NCBI GenBank assembly: GCA_008973525.1
Contig: WACJ01000082.1
Location: 806,001 to 870,000, forward strand
Origin: Stenopsyche tienmushanensis
Lineage: Eukaryota; Arthropoda; Insecta; Trichoptera; Stenopsychidae
Direction of reading: 5' to 3'
Length of the DNA: 64,000 bases
Positions 16,157 through 27,300 of this stretch are shown piece by piece; position 1 is the first letter of the stretch, and each line of letters opens with the position of its first letter. Under the pieces are notes generated by a model that did no database searches, was not told the DNA's origin, and worked only from the letters and a program-made list of their open reading frames with translations. A program made the translations under genes and the position numbers.

Positions 16157-16207
16157 GGACGGCCTTTCCGTCTGCATCCACGAGCATCGCTCCTACGGTG
16201 CGCAGCC

Positions 16208-17490
16208 ATGGGGCGCCGCCCAGCTAGATGGTGAGTTCGATATTCAACCGATGGAATTGTCGGCTTCTTTGGGCTCCAAATGTTTGCTTTTGTAATTTAT
16301 CCGGCCTATATGATGTCGCGCTGTCGAATGTTTTCCTCTCGCAGTCTCACATTTATATATGAGATGTTTGAGGTTATCTGGAGACTTCAGTTTTGTTATT
16401 TGACGTGTCAAGTGCTTTAAAATTGTGTGTTAAATGGGAGCCAAGTCTGCTCTATGTGAAGACGATCAGTTTAAAAAGGAAAACATTGTTAAGTGATTAA
16501 TAAAAAATGATTTTCTCTTGTTTTAGTTATCGCTACTGCAAAAATAAACCATATCCCAAATCACGGTTCTGCAGAGGTGTGCCAGATCCAAAGATCAGGA
16601 TCTTCGACTTGGGAAAGAAGAAGGCTTCAGTCGAAGATTTTCCACTATGCGTCCATTTGGTTTCCGATGAATACGAACAGCTGAGTTCCGAAGCTCTGGA
16701 AGCCGGACGTATTTGCTGCAATAAATACCTTGTGAAGAACTGCGGCAAGGATCAATTCCATATCCGTATGAGACTTCATCCTTTCCATGTCATCCGCATC
16801 AATAAAATGTTATCGTGCGCTGGAGCTGATAGGTGTGTATATATAAACGATGCTTCGATATAATAAGTTGATATTTTTCAAGCGTTTTAATATTCGGTCT
16901 TTGTTATTAGGCTCCAGACTGGAATGAGAGGTGCTTTCGGCAAACCCCAAGGAACCGTAGCACGTGTGCACATCGGTCAACCGATCATGTCGGTGCGATC
17001 GAGTGACAGGTACAAGCCCGCCGTCATCGAGGCTTTGAGGCGTGCGAAGTTCAAGTTCCCCGGCCGTCAAAAGGTAACGATTTGCAATGATCGTCAAAAT
17101 TAACGCATGGCTGAAATCTTATTTGTGCTTTATAGCGCAAAAATGCAAATCGGCATTACTAGCAATATTTACACGGATAAGCGTCAATAATATCATTTTA
17201 AGATAAGCGTTCATTTGAATCCATTTAGTAAAATTGCTCCGTCATTGTTATTTTAAAGATATGTGATTCTCGTTATTATATAGTTGAATTCGTTTGATAT
17301 CAGTTTATAATGCTTGTTTCAGATCTATGTTTCAAAGAAATGGGGTTTCACCAAATATGAGCGTGAAGTCTATGAAAACTTGCGCGATGACAATCGTTTG
17401 GCACAAGACGGCTGCAATGTGAAATATCGCCCAGAACATGGACCATTGAACAACTGGAGAAAATGGCAACAAGAATTGATTCAGTCTTGA
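16208..17490 (+). CDS. RpL10: 60S ribosomal protein L10 (uL16)
   Basis: Four exons, 16208-16230, 16527-16832, 16911-17073 and 17323-17490, join in phase to 219 residues, the usual length. The protein begins [20 protein letters not shown]. It contains [20 protein letters not shown], the P-site loop region of uL16, and then PQGTVARV, the SVRSSD motif and [14 protein letters not shown]. It binds the 60S subunit late in maturation near the peptidyl-transferase centre. Exon 1 carries only seven and two-thirds codons, a common layout for ribosomal protein genes. Conservation is so strong that no alternative identification is plausible. Confidence 0.98.
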
Positions 17491-17512
17491 ATTTAATTTT
17501 TTACACTCTAAT

Positions 17513-17518
17513 AATAAA
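17513..17518 (+). terminator. Poly(A) signal of RpL10
   Basis: AATAAA 22 bases past the TGA stop codon (17488-17490), giving the short 3' UTR typical of ribosomal protein genes. Confidence 0.7.
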
Positions 17519-17539
17519 GTTGTCATTTATGTAAAGGAA

Positions 17540-18345
17540 CTGTTTTTTTTTTAACTTATTTACCCAATCGATTTTGAGGTTAATAATTTGAAATTATTCC
17601 TGTGCTTTAAAAAATAGGTTCTTAAATGGGGGTCTGTGAAATTATAAAAAATGGCTTCAGCCTACATACTACGTAATAGTGAACTGTATTGATGGCTGAA
17701 GGTTAGAATTTGATAACAAAATGTTTAAGTGCTGGATAAGGACTGCAAAAACGTGTTCTTCAAGGGGAAGTCTGTGGACCCCTGCTTTAAATGATAGATT
17801 TTTTGGTTGGGAATTATTTTTTCTGCTGCTAATATTTGACAACTTTAATTCTGCGGTCCTATGTTGAGTGACTCGATATTGATTTTATTCCGTTTAACAT
17901 TTTTTTTCACTCTGATTTAAAATCATGCGATTTTTTTGCGTATTGTGTTTAGGATAGTATTTGGAAAGAAATGTTGGTTTTTACGATACTTCACAATGTA
18001 TGGCTTACCTGCTAGAGATACATAGAAAAGGGGCTGTTGCCTGGGTAAAATCCTAAACACAGACAGTGACTTGACGCGGGATACATAAATTTAAGAAGTA
18101 AGAGAGAAAGTAAGTCACTTCAGAACCTCAAATCAAATCAGGGGAATACGGGTGATTCAAAACATCCCACCCAAATGAGTCCAAGAGCTCCTTGTTAGCT
18201 TTTTTTTCCTGTGGGAGGGGAATCTTCCATAAGACACCCAGGGTAGTGTCAGATTCTTACTGACTAAACCCCTCTCTTGTCCTCTGGTACCTCCGGTATT
18301 GTTTATCACATTGCGTCAGGAGGGCAGTTAGTCTAGCTTTAAGTA
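17540..18345. other. Intergenic DNA, no gene seen
   Basis: Mixed-composition sequence downstream of RpL10 with no exon and no repeat match inside the window. The last part (about 18170-18345) is richer in G+C and may belong to the R1-like fragment that follows, read on the minus strand. Confidence 0.45.
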
Positions 18346-18349
18346 TCTG

Positions 18350-19255
18350 GACCTATTCTAATGTTGGAGATCCGCTCTGCGTCTCACTGCATTTAGCGCT
18401 CGTGATTTCTTCAACATAATCTCGCCAAAGGTCCCAGTTTTTCTTGCTCACCATCATGTTGTGGGCCATGTTCTCAGCGTTGAGCTCGGCTACCTCGAGC
18501 GCTGGTTTCTCTGGGGTATCCGAGCCTCACAATCATTGATGGTGTTTTTGGCTTGGCAGTGGTGACACGCCGCGGATGCTTTACCGATCGGCTTTAGGTC
18601 CAGCGAGGACCTGAGTCAAGCGGTAGCTCGTTTCACCGTGTTTTCGGGCCCTCCGTCGCCTTACGACCCGGATAAGTCGGTGGGTACATCTTCCCTTGCT
18701 GGACTGGTCCATTTCTGCTGTCAGGCTTCATTCAGTTTCTGGTCATGCTCGTTGTGGTTTTTGGGATCTTCTAAGTCTAAGGCCATCTTCTTTGCTTGGA
18801 GGTCCATCGGGGGATTCCAGCGATCACGAGCACCGCTTCTTCAGATACTGTTCAGTATGCTGTGGTGACTCGGAGCGCTTCCTGCCGTTGGACCCTTGCC
18901 AGCTTCTTTCTGTAGCTCTCATGTCTGAGCGACTCATACCACATCGGGGCTCAGCCCGTTGGTTACCTTCTGCGCAGCTGCTTCAATGTGTTTACTGAAG
19001 GTTAGCTTGTTGTTTATGAGAATCCCGAGGTAACAGGGTTTTGCTGTATTCAACCTCGTGACCGTTGACAACAAACTGTTTGATCTTCGGTCTTCTTCTG
19101 CTGCAGATCATTGCCTCCGTTTTCTCTGTCGCCAGTTGCAGGCGATTTTCTCGCATCCACGCATTGATTCTGGCGAGGGCTTTGTTGCCCGTTGCTCTTG
19201 GTAGCTTGGTGGCATGCAACAAGCCTCTTGCCAGTATTCCCCTCCTTTTGAGGTT
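18350..19255 (-). mobile_element. R1-clade retrotransposon fragment, minus strand
   Basis: Reading the minus strand from 19255: NKALARINAWMRENRLQLAT, then EKTEAMICSRRRPKIKQFV and, after a frame break, YLGILINNKLTFSKHIEAAA. This is the thumb region just past the active site of R1-type reverse transcriptase. Further on come fragments of the C-terminal domain (GRCTHRLIR..., then NLVE-like text) with many stops. Both the start and the 3' end are missing. Confidence 0.8.
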
Positions 19256-19439
19256 TTTTTAGGGTCTCAAAATATAAGCAGAAATACGAACAAAATGATG
19301 TCTTTTCAGTCTCAAAACACTGAGGTCATATTTTTTGTTGAAATTGTGGTTTTTAATATCTTTGCCCGCTCACACTTGGCGGGATTTTTTACCGATATCT
19401 ATCACGCAACGGACGCTACAACGTGAATTTATGTACCAA

Positions 19440-20420
19440 CTTATTCCTGCTATACTCGCTTTGTCAGGAGATCGTCCTCTACCACTCAGTATTACAAACC
19501 CTTAAAAAACTTACCTTGCGAGATTAAATACTCAAGATCCATTCAGTATTTGGGGGTGGGGATTGATGACACGCTCCGATTCGTCACCCACACGGAGAAG
19601 GCGACTAGCATCTCCGGCGACTAGACTCTACAACGAGGAAGTGCACTCGGTGCTGTTGTACAGCGCACCGATATGGGCCGAGGTACTACAAATTGAAAGG
19701 ACTCAACATGGCCAGAGTCTAGAGAAGGAGCGCAATCAGAGTGGCTGTCGCATATCGCACAGTGTCGGTAGACGCCGTCCTGGTACTGACTGGCATACCG
19801 CCAATCGACCTGCTCACTTACGAGAGACAGGTAATACTAAAGACAAGGATAACGCTAAGCAATGCATCATGGCAGTGTGGCAGTCCCGATGGGACAACTC
19901 CGCTAAAGGTCGGTGGACGCACGAGCTAATACCGAACCTGGGTAGCCAGAAAGCACGGTCAACTGTGCTACCACTTGTACCAGGTCCTCATCGGGTCAAC
20001 GGCTGTTTTGGTAGCTACCTACATACAATAGGCAAAGAGATCGGCCCGGGGTGTCACCACTGCGGAGTGGAGTACGAAGATGCTGCACACACGACATTTG
20101 TCTGCCCAGCATGGAGCACCGAAAGGAACATCCTACGGGAGGAGCTGGGAGTCAGCTCGCTCTCCTCTAGCAACATGGTACCTTCAATGTTAACGGATGC
20201 TAGGGCATGGAATGCGTGATGCAAATACACGACTTGCGCTATGCGGCAGGAGGATACTGAACGTACAAGTCGACGAACAATAGCAGTAGAATGACATTCG
20301 GAAAGAGACAAACGGAGAGCCCATGAGGGACACATTGCTGCCACTCTTGTGCAATACTTAATTAGTAGCCGGGTAGCAGCCGAAGAGGAGGGGGTTTAAT
20401 GGGTAAAAATCCCACACTAC
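19440..20420 (+). mobile_element. R1-clade retrotransposon fragment, plus strand
   Basis: Begins about IQYLGVGIDDTLRFVTHTEK, runs through HSVLLYSAPIWAEV and, after frame breaks, AYRTVSVDAVLVLTGIPPID. It then continues as WQSRWDNSAKGRWTHELIPN and CHHCGVEYEDAAHTTFVCPA, the zinc-knuckle end of R1-type ORF2. The 218-residue open frame at 19563-20219 covers parts of this. It ends near the stop at 20399. It points in the opposite direction to the fragment at 18350-19255. Confidence 0.85.
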
Positions 20421-21430
20421 CACCAGAATTAATGGTGCCTTTTGAAGATTATTCCTTTCGCAAAAAAAAAACAAAAAAAGCTTCAAATTGTATTCACCCA
20501 AAGGTAAATTGGAGGAAGAAGGACAAAAGTTAATCTAAAATTCAAAGGAACTACTAATGCGGGTTCAATGCCACCACGAGTCCAACCTCAGTTTGAAGGG
20601 GGCTGCAGCATTTGTATCAGTTTAGTGGACCACGGGAGATGAGTTGCCGTTTGAGTCACATCATTAACCCAGAGATTCAACCATTGCCCATGGGCATAGG
20701 GTTGGCTTCCCCGCTGGGAGTTTATGGGTAGTCTAACACCCACCCGGAGGAAAAATGTACAGTGGAATCTCACTTAACAAAAAAAAATTGTAAAAGGCTC
20801 TCTTAATGAGCATCTTTTCGCATAACATATGACAAGGGGAATACTGGGAAGTCCTGGATTGTAAAAGTAGCAGGTCTAAGGACCAGCAGGTAATTTTTAG
20901 CTTTAAAAAGTTCTAACACTAAAGCACTTTTCAAGTATTGTTTTGAGTTGATTGATTGGACTACTAAGGGAAGAGGATTGGCCGAATAGGATAGGATCAC
21001 CAAGAGAACCCCTATTTCTGTTTGAAAGAAACTTTAGGCGGACGGCTTTCTTGGATTTGAGACAGTGCCTGTTGGACAATATCTGGTGGATATGCGATCC
21101 GTAAAATTATTTAATGATAAAGCTGCATCACATTTTGTTTTGGCATGCAATGGATTTGTTTTAAAAGAGCCGTGTTTCAAAAACTAATTTATTTAAATGC
21201 ACATATATTAAGTTATAAAAAATTAAAAATCCATTAAACTAGCAGACAATAAAAAGTCGACGACGCTCCTAAATTTGGATAAAACTTTGTTTTGTTGTCG
21301 TTCAGCACATTGCGAATGACAACGTCGTCTCACTTATACATACTTCATAAAAAAATAATTGCATTGAGTAATTAAAAATCCCCGTACAAGTTATCACAAA
21401 TGACTCAATATTCAATCGACGCTGGAACAT
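20421..21430. other. Intergenic DNA with possible retroelement 3' debris
   Basis: The first part includes an adenine-rich run near 20460-20480 that may be the tail of the plus-strand R1-like copy. 20570-20765 looks like retroelement 3' sequence but I cannot prove it. 20790-21430 shows no gene and no repeat match inside the window. Confidence 0.4.
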
Positions 21431-21443
21431 CAAATTTATTGTA

Positions 21444-24400
21444 TCATTTTTGGAAATACGATTGAATTGTATTCAAATTATCGTTCTTTTTGACTATTTT
21501 AACAGATTCAGTGGATCTCTTTCGCTTGTTCGTGGCGGTGTTTTTATTCGAGCTGGTTCCCGGATTGGACGGATTGGGTGAATTTGATTTGTTCAATTCG
21601 TCGTGTAGCCGCCTGGCTTCGTGGAAATCCATGTGTTCCTGAAATCGAGATATTTCAATGTTTTTACCGCACTCGGTACAAATTTCACCGACTTCGTGTT
21701 CGCTCTTGACGACGTCGCTATCTTTGTTGGATTTATTTAGCAATGTCACAATGTTTTGGCTTTTGGGTGACACCTTTGTTGCTTGCTTTTTCTTCGCGTT
21801 TTGCTTCGTATCTGGTCTTTCTAACGGCATTATTTTAGGAATATTTCTCCGTTCCTCCTCTTTGATTGCTAAGGCATAATGATAATCTTCATGCATGGTT
21901 AAATCTTTTTCTGCTATGTGTTTGTTGCATTTACTACATTGAAATGAAATATCATCGTCAGATTTTAGAGGTGACGACTCATTGCTATCGAGACCTTTCC
22001 CGAAGAACTTTTCTACAGAAAATGTGTTGCGCAAGTTTTTTATTTCAGGGTGATTCCTCGTAAACAGTTGGCTGATCAGGCATTAAACGAGATTTTTTTA
22101 TTTCTAATTCAACACTACATTCAGAATCATTTGAATTTTGATCATCTAAGTTATCCATAAGATCGGTAGGATTAGAAATAGTTGATTTGTTTGGTCTACA
22201 AGAGAATGAATCTTCTATATTTGTATTTTTTATGGTTTCAGATAAAGTTTTTGGAGCACTCATACATTTCAAAAAAAACGAACTCGTGCTAGGGAGGTTT
22301 TCTATTAACAAGGGTTTTTGACTGATTTCTTCTTTATTTTCCGAAGTAACCATCTTACTTGCTAATGGTTCATATTCATTACTAACAGATGGAATGTTTA
22401 TCGATGGTACTTCTTGCTGTTGCTGCTCTTTTACTTCTGTTGCTACTTGTGCAGTTGTTATTGTTGAAGATTGTTGTTTTATTTTACTTTCTGCCATCTT
22501 CTGTATATTAAAAAAATTTAAAATACCCTTAGCTTTATCCTCTACTCTTTCAAATTTACCAACACTTATACCAAGATATTTTATAGGATTTGCTAAAATT
22601 TTTGGATTCTTGGCATCTGCAAAGGGAAGTTGATATCATTGGTTTTTCATTCATGATATTAATAAAAATATATAGGAACGATCTTACCATTATTTGGATT
22701 GGAGCTGTCCGAGATGCAAAATGGTTTGGTATGATTTTTTATTAAAAATAATGCATTCTCGCTCAATAAACTACCATGCATGATATCTTCTTTGGACATA
22801 TTTACAGAACGAGACTTTGATATTTCTTGTCCGTTGCTTTGCCTCGTAAAGCTTACGACCATTTGCGTAGGATGTCTATTATTCTCTATAAAATCAATAT
22901 TAAGGCGATCTTCAATTTCATTCCCGAGCTCATTTAACCAATGCGTAAGAGTCGGCAAGTCTAATATTGCACTTTTGCCAGCAAATTTTTTGCAGCAACC
23001 GATACTTTTCGAGCTGAACCTTGGAACAACATGGTCTTTATCGATGCCTCTTGCAATATTGAAGAGCCATGTTCTATAAAAATATAACATTTAATTAATA
23101 TAATATAAAATAAATATATTATTTTTAAAATTTATTGTATAGGGTACGACAAGGAAACTACCGCTCGATACAATTTTTTCAGCAATGTTCAATAGCTTCG
23201 ATACTCTGTTTATAGTGAGAACCTGTCTACGTCCTCAAAATAGTCAACAACCGCCGACTCTACCTCTTCATTGTTGGCAAATCTTTTACCACCGAAAATA
23301 GTCCGGGGTGGCTAAATCTGGTGAATTGACTGTTCCTTTGTCACAAGTGTGAAGTGATGGACCCAAGTTTCATCCATGGTTATGAATTGATGCAAAAACT
23401 TGGTCTTATTGTTGTAAAACGTAGCCAAACATTCGATTGAAACATACTCGTGATGTTGTCATTTTTGCTAGCCAGAGCACTTTCAGTCAACGGTCACCCG
23501 AAATCATTTTGTGGATTTTCTTTATCATTTCTGGCATGGTCACCTCATTTGGTCAACAACTGCGATGTTTGATTTGGCATTTCATTCATTAATGAGAACC
23601 TTATGTTAATTAATTTGAATCTTTTTTCTAGGTCATGGATCTTATATCTTTTCAGTCTACGCGTCCCGGAGGTTTGATTGGTTAGCTCTTCGACCAGGCG
23701 GTTGGGGTGTGTGTTTAGTCTTTGTTTATATTTTTGACTATAGCTTTCAATCTCCTGTTTCACTGTAAATATGTTTAGTTCCTTGTGTATGATGTCGTTT
23801 GTCATATACCATGGAGCATCGCCTATTGTACGCAACACTTTGGACTGAAAGGGTTGGAGAATGCCAATATTGGAGGTCGATTCGGTACCCCAGAGCTGTA
23901 TTCCATACGTCCAAATAGGTTTTAGTATGGTTTTGTATAAAAGTATTTTGTTTTCTAAGGACAGTTCCGATTTTCGGCCCATTAAACAATACAGCATTCT
24001 CAGTTTGATTTCCAGTTGCTTTCTCTTCTTGCTGATGTGCGTCTTCTATGTCTGTCTAGGTGTATGCCGAGATATTTAACAATGTCCGCCTGTGGCAGTG
24101 CGCAGTCATTTAGTGAGACAGGAGGACATGTCTCTTGTCTATTAGTGAATAATACTGGAATCATTGAGATGCTGTAGCGGGTTTGTTATGCGAAGTCAGA
24201 AGAGCTGTGTCGTCGGCGAAGGTGGCAGATGTTGTGGTGTTTGTTGCCGACTGTGTATAAAAGGTATAGAACTGGACCGAGTATGCTGCCTTGAGGGATG
24301 CCGGATTTTTTATCATGCTGTGTGGTGGCTTCATCTTTGTATTTGACGTAGAATGTTCTATTTGTCAGGTATGATTTGAGTATGAAGAAGTAATTTGTGG

Positions 24401-26531
24401 TGAAGCGAAGTGTTTCCAGAGCGAAAGGCGTTCCAGTTTGTGCGGTTATTGGTTGAAATTAAGGGCATTAATGTTTCCTTTACATGACTGCTCATCTTGA
24501 CTATGCTGGGAGAACGATCGGAAGACAAATCGAGACTGAATTCTGCCTTGAAGTAGGCTGCTGATATTTCTTTTATTACACAAAAGTCAATGGTGTCTGG
24601 GGTCAGTTTGCCAAAGTTGGTTGATTTGACGATACGGTAATAAGATTCAACGCAATTATTGCCTTGGATAACTCTCGTTCTTTGGTGGTTATCAGTCTAG
24701 AGCCCCATTGTGTATGTTTGGCGTTATAATCACCACCAGCAATGAATTCATTTACAAGAGTGTTATAAAATTGTTGGAAGTTCTCTCTTTTAATACAGTG
24801 GCTGAGATGGTGATCCTCTTCGGTCTTCTACGACGATGTTGGTCGCCTGGAGGTGTTCCTCTGTAAATTTAGGGACTTTGTGATGTTTAATAGACTTTCT
24901 TAGTATAACTGCAGTTCCGCCATGAGCTGTCTTATCTGGATGCTCTGTTGTGTATGTGCTGTATTGTGGGATTTTTATATAACTTTCGTCCAGCTCTGGC
25001 TCAACTGAAGAACAATATTCAAGCTGCTTTTGACAACTTACCCGCCGTTATACTGAAAAGAGTGGAGAGAAACTTCAAATTTTCACTATCTTAATATATT
25101 GACCGGAATGGAGGCCACCTTAGTAATATAATTTCTAAAATACAATAAATGAAAATTTTAAACATCTCTCTGTAACACGGAAAAAAGAATTAAGCTGATA
25201 TCTTTTATCTTGTTTGTGCTATTAATTTTTAAAATAAGGTAGTTTCCCTGTCACACTCTGTATAATAAAAATGTTTACCCATTTTTTTCATCAAAATGAC
25301 TCTGTAATTCCTTTTCAGAAAACTGCAACAATTCATTCATGGTAGTTATTTTAAGTTTTTCACAAACAATTTTTCCGAATTTACCACCGAGGCTTCTCAC
25401 TTTACCGATGGCTAATGATCTGCAATAAAAAATTATATGAACCGTTGCCAAAATGAAATAAGCACTATTCCACTGAAATTAATCTTACTCAAACAGTTTT
25501 TTGATTTGATTTTTTGGTAAAACCGTCTGTTTATTAGGTTTATTAAAACCGCAAACTAATTTGGCCATTATTTTATTGTGCGCAATACCAGCCGAACACT
25601 GATAACCTATAATAGAATCAAATCATAATTTTACCGTACAGGCGATAATACAACATATTTACAACAATATTACTATATTTACCTGTTTTTTCATATACTG
25701 CTTTTCTTATTCTATTAGTAATTATGGCACCGATTAAAAGTTGTTTAGAATGTACTCTATCAAATCCGGATAAATCCGATTCAATACCGTCTTCATCGTA
25801 AACATCAGAAATAAAGTCTTTCACATTATCATATCCTAACATAAATGTATTGATTAAATCAATATCTAATATAGAGCTACTATTACTATATTGGTTTATT
25901 TGAGAATCAACCTAAAATTATTTGAATGCACATGTTATTATAGAAAAAAAAACAAATTAAATTATCCAATATGATTCTATTTAATGATTGATACCAGGTC
26001 TGTGATATCTAAATATGCTTCATCGATTGATGCTCTTTCTAGTAATGGCGTATATCCTTGAAGAACATGTGCGACATCCTTTCCAGCGTCTCTATATCTG
26101 GAATAAATGCCATATTGTAAGTAAAATATTGTATTATTAAATACTGTAATGTAAGTTTTCATCGGATTTACTTTGAAATGTCTGCTTTGCCTCGCAGACA
26201 AGGCACACTTGGAAGTTCAATATCAGGACATTTCTCTTTGGCCTCGTCTCCTCTCATATGTCTAGTGACTCCTAATTCTCTAGCTTTATAATTGACTGCA
26301 ATAATTCTGAAAATATCATCACCGACACGAATAGATTGCATTAAGTCATTTAAAATACAGTGATAAATATAATTTTGACATGTCAGTCAAAACGTACCCT
26401 CCCCCTTGCCATTTGTTATATTGAACAACAGCAATGGGTTTTCCTTTCAAGGAAGGATCTATCTTTTCTTCGACTTGACAATAAAAACAATCCATGTCTA
26501 TCAAGACGACTACTCTGTCCCGTTCTGCCAT
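21444..26531 (-). CDS. POLH: DNA polymerase eta (Y family), with an apparent one-base frameshift
   Basis: Eight minus-strand exons: 26531-26398, 26306-26172, 26097-25995, 25911-25683, 25606-25489, 25419-25279, 23073-22688, 22616-21444. The start MAERDRVVVLIDMDCFYCQV, the GGG and LGVTR motifs, and ERASIDEAYLD (catalytic D115/E116) are followed by CSAGIAHNKIMAKL and the KVRSLGGKFG helix-hairpin-helix; SKSIGCCKKFAGK opens the little-finger domain. The last exon carries two C2H2 UBZ fingers (FQCSKCNKHI...MHEDYH and EICTECGKNI...EHMDFH) and ends NLNTIQSYFQK, a PIP box for PCNA. The protein inserts bases opposite UV lesions. The exons total 2419 bases, one more than a multiple of three. Reading is restored if one C of the CCC at 22048-22050 is absent, giving about 805 residues. 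As written, translation stops before both UBZ fingers. This could be an assembly error, an allele, or a missed mini-intron. Confidence 0.92.
23170..23560 (-). mobile_element. mariner-like transposase fragment
   Basis: On the minus strand, broken frames read MIKKIHKMISGDR and LKVLWLAKMTTSRV (helix-turn-helix part), then MDETWVHHFTLVTKEQS (catalytic Asp region) and SPDLATPDYFRW, ending in EVESAVVDYFEDVDRFSL. This is a mariner transposase with internal deletions and stop codons. Confidence 0.7.
23560..24995 (-). mobile_element. Jockey-clade retrotransposon, internally deleted
   Basis: The minus strand starts in an endonuclease domain (HGGTAVILRKSIKHHKVPKF and GGDYNAKHTQWGSR), then jumps to reverse transcriptase (YFFILKSYLTNRTFYVKY, GIPQGSILGPVLYLLYT). 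It ends with the open frame 23997-23545 (LLYKTILKPIWTYGIQLWGT ... the usual C-terminus). Frame breaks and a deletion between the endonuclease and the fingers domain make it inactive. It is the same family as the plus-strand copy at 9261-9870. Confidence 0.85.
25005..25135 (+). mobile_element. C-terminal fragment of a DDE transposase
   Basis: Plus strand: AQLKNNIQAAFDNLPAVILK, then RVERNFKF and, after a stop, RNGGHLSNII. The '...RNGGHL...II' end is usual for Tc1/mariner-related transposases. The same sequence occurs on the minus strand at 29330-29440, in both cases close to the GGGAAACTACC-type terminal repeat, so this is probably the autonomous source of the hairpin MITE. Confidence 0.6.
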
Positions 26532-27300
26532 ATTTTTTGGTCATATGGGAGAGAAAATGTCTTCAGGGTAACGACACCGACAATTCACAGATGCGCGCCA
26601 AATGTCAAAGATGACAGAAGGTTTGCGAACACACTTCCCCTATATAATGACCGTAAACTGCGTAATACGTGTAGGTTTTAGCAAAGAAAATAAAAATGAA
26701 AATATTAATTTAAAAAGCCATTTTATGTTTAAATTACGCATCAATCTTTATAATAATATACTTTTTTGATTCAACGTATTTTTTTTTAAATATCAAACCA
26801 ATTTAATATTGATCAATAATATTGAATGAGTGTCAAAAAAATGTGTTTATATATTTTTATTTATATTATTCAAGCGTTAAATAAAATACATTCATTGTCT
26901 AACGAAAAAAATTAAATCATGTTAAAAAATCAATTTAGCTATTAAAAAAATATTATTAATTCATCGCATTAATAAATCTATTTAAATATCATTACGTTTA
27001 AGTCTAAATAAAATCATAATACTGTTAAAAATAATAATACTGTCTTTAAAAATATTTTAGTTATTTAAAAATAAATTATAATTTAAGCTTGATAAAAATG
27101 TTGCAATAAAAACTTGTATATGTTTTTATTTGATGTATAATAATAATTAGTGCAATTTTAATAGTCTATAGATATTTTAATTTTCTAAATATAGATTTCC
27201 GTTTGTCGCATTATAAGGAGGGGGGAATTTGAACACGTTTGGGGAAACGTGGTAACATTAGTCAGTCAGCGCTATGTGCGCGGCGACTGAAGGTCTCGTT
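26532..27300. promoter_or_regulatory. Head-to-head promoter region of POLH and Rogdi
   Basis: The start codons lie 769 bases apart on opposite strands. Most of the gap (about 26690-27190) is A+T-rich without recognised elements. On the Rogdi side, TCAGTC at 27262-27267 fits the arthropod initiator and would give a 5' UTR of about 37 bases; no TATA box is at the expected distance. Confidence 0.5.

Larger units (their letters stand above)
23139..25262. mobile_element. Composite insertion in POLH intron 6, bounded by TIRs of the hairpin-MITE family
   Basis: The left end ATAGGGTACGACAAGGAAAC and the complement of the right end, ATACAGAGTGTGACAGGGAA, are inverted copies of the terminal sequence of the MITE at 13571-13648, with TA outside. 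Inside lie a mariner fragment, a Jockey-clade copy and the C-terminal piece of a DDE transposase, so the element has been invaded repeatedly or the two ends belong to two elements. Confidence 0.55.

Noticed and set aside
16231..17322. Possible intron-encoded snoRNA in RpL10 introns
   Set aside because: RpL10 introns host snoRNAs in some animals, but I found no paired C/D boxes or H/ACA layout here.
19563..20219. 218-codon frame as a host gene
   Set aside because: It switches between frames of an R1-type ORF2 C-terminus; only part of it reads as the real protein.
26360..26681. Two plus-strand frames of 84 and 91 codons
   Set aside because: They lie antisense to POLH exon 1 and its promoter region and show no motif.
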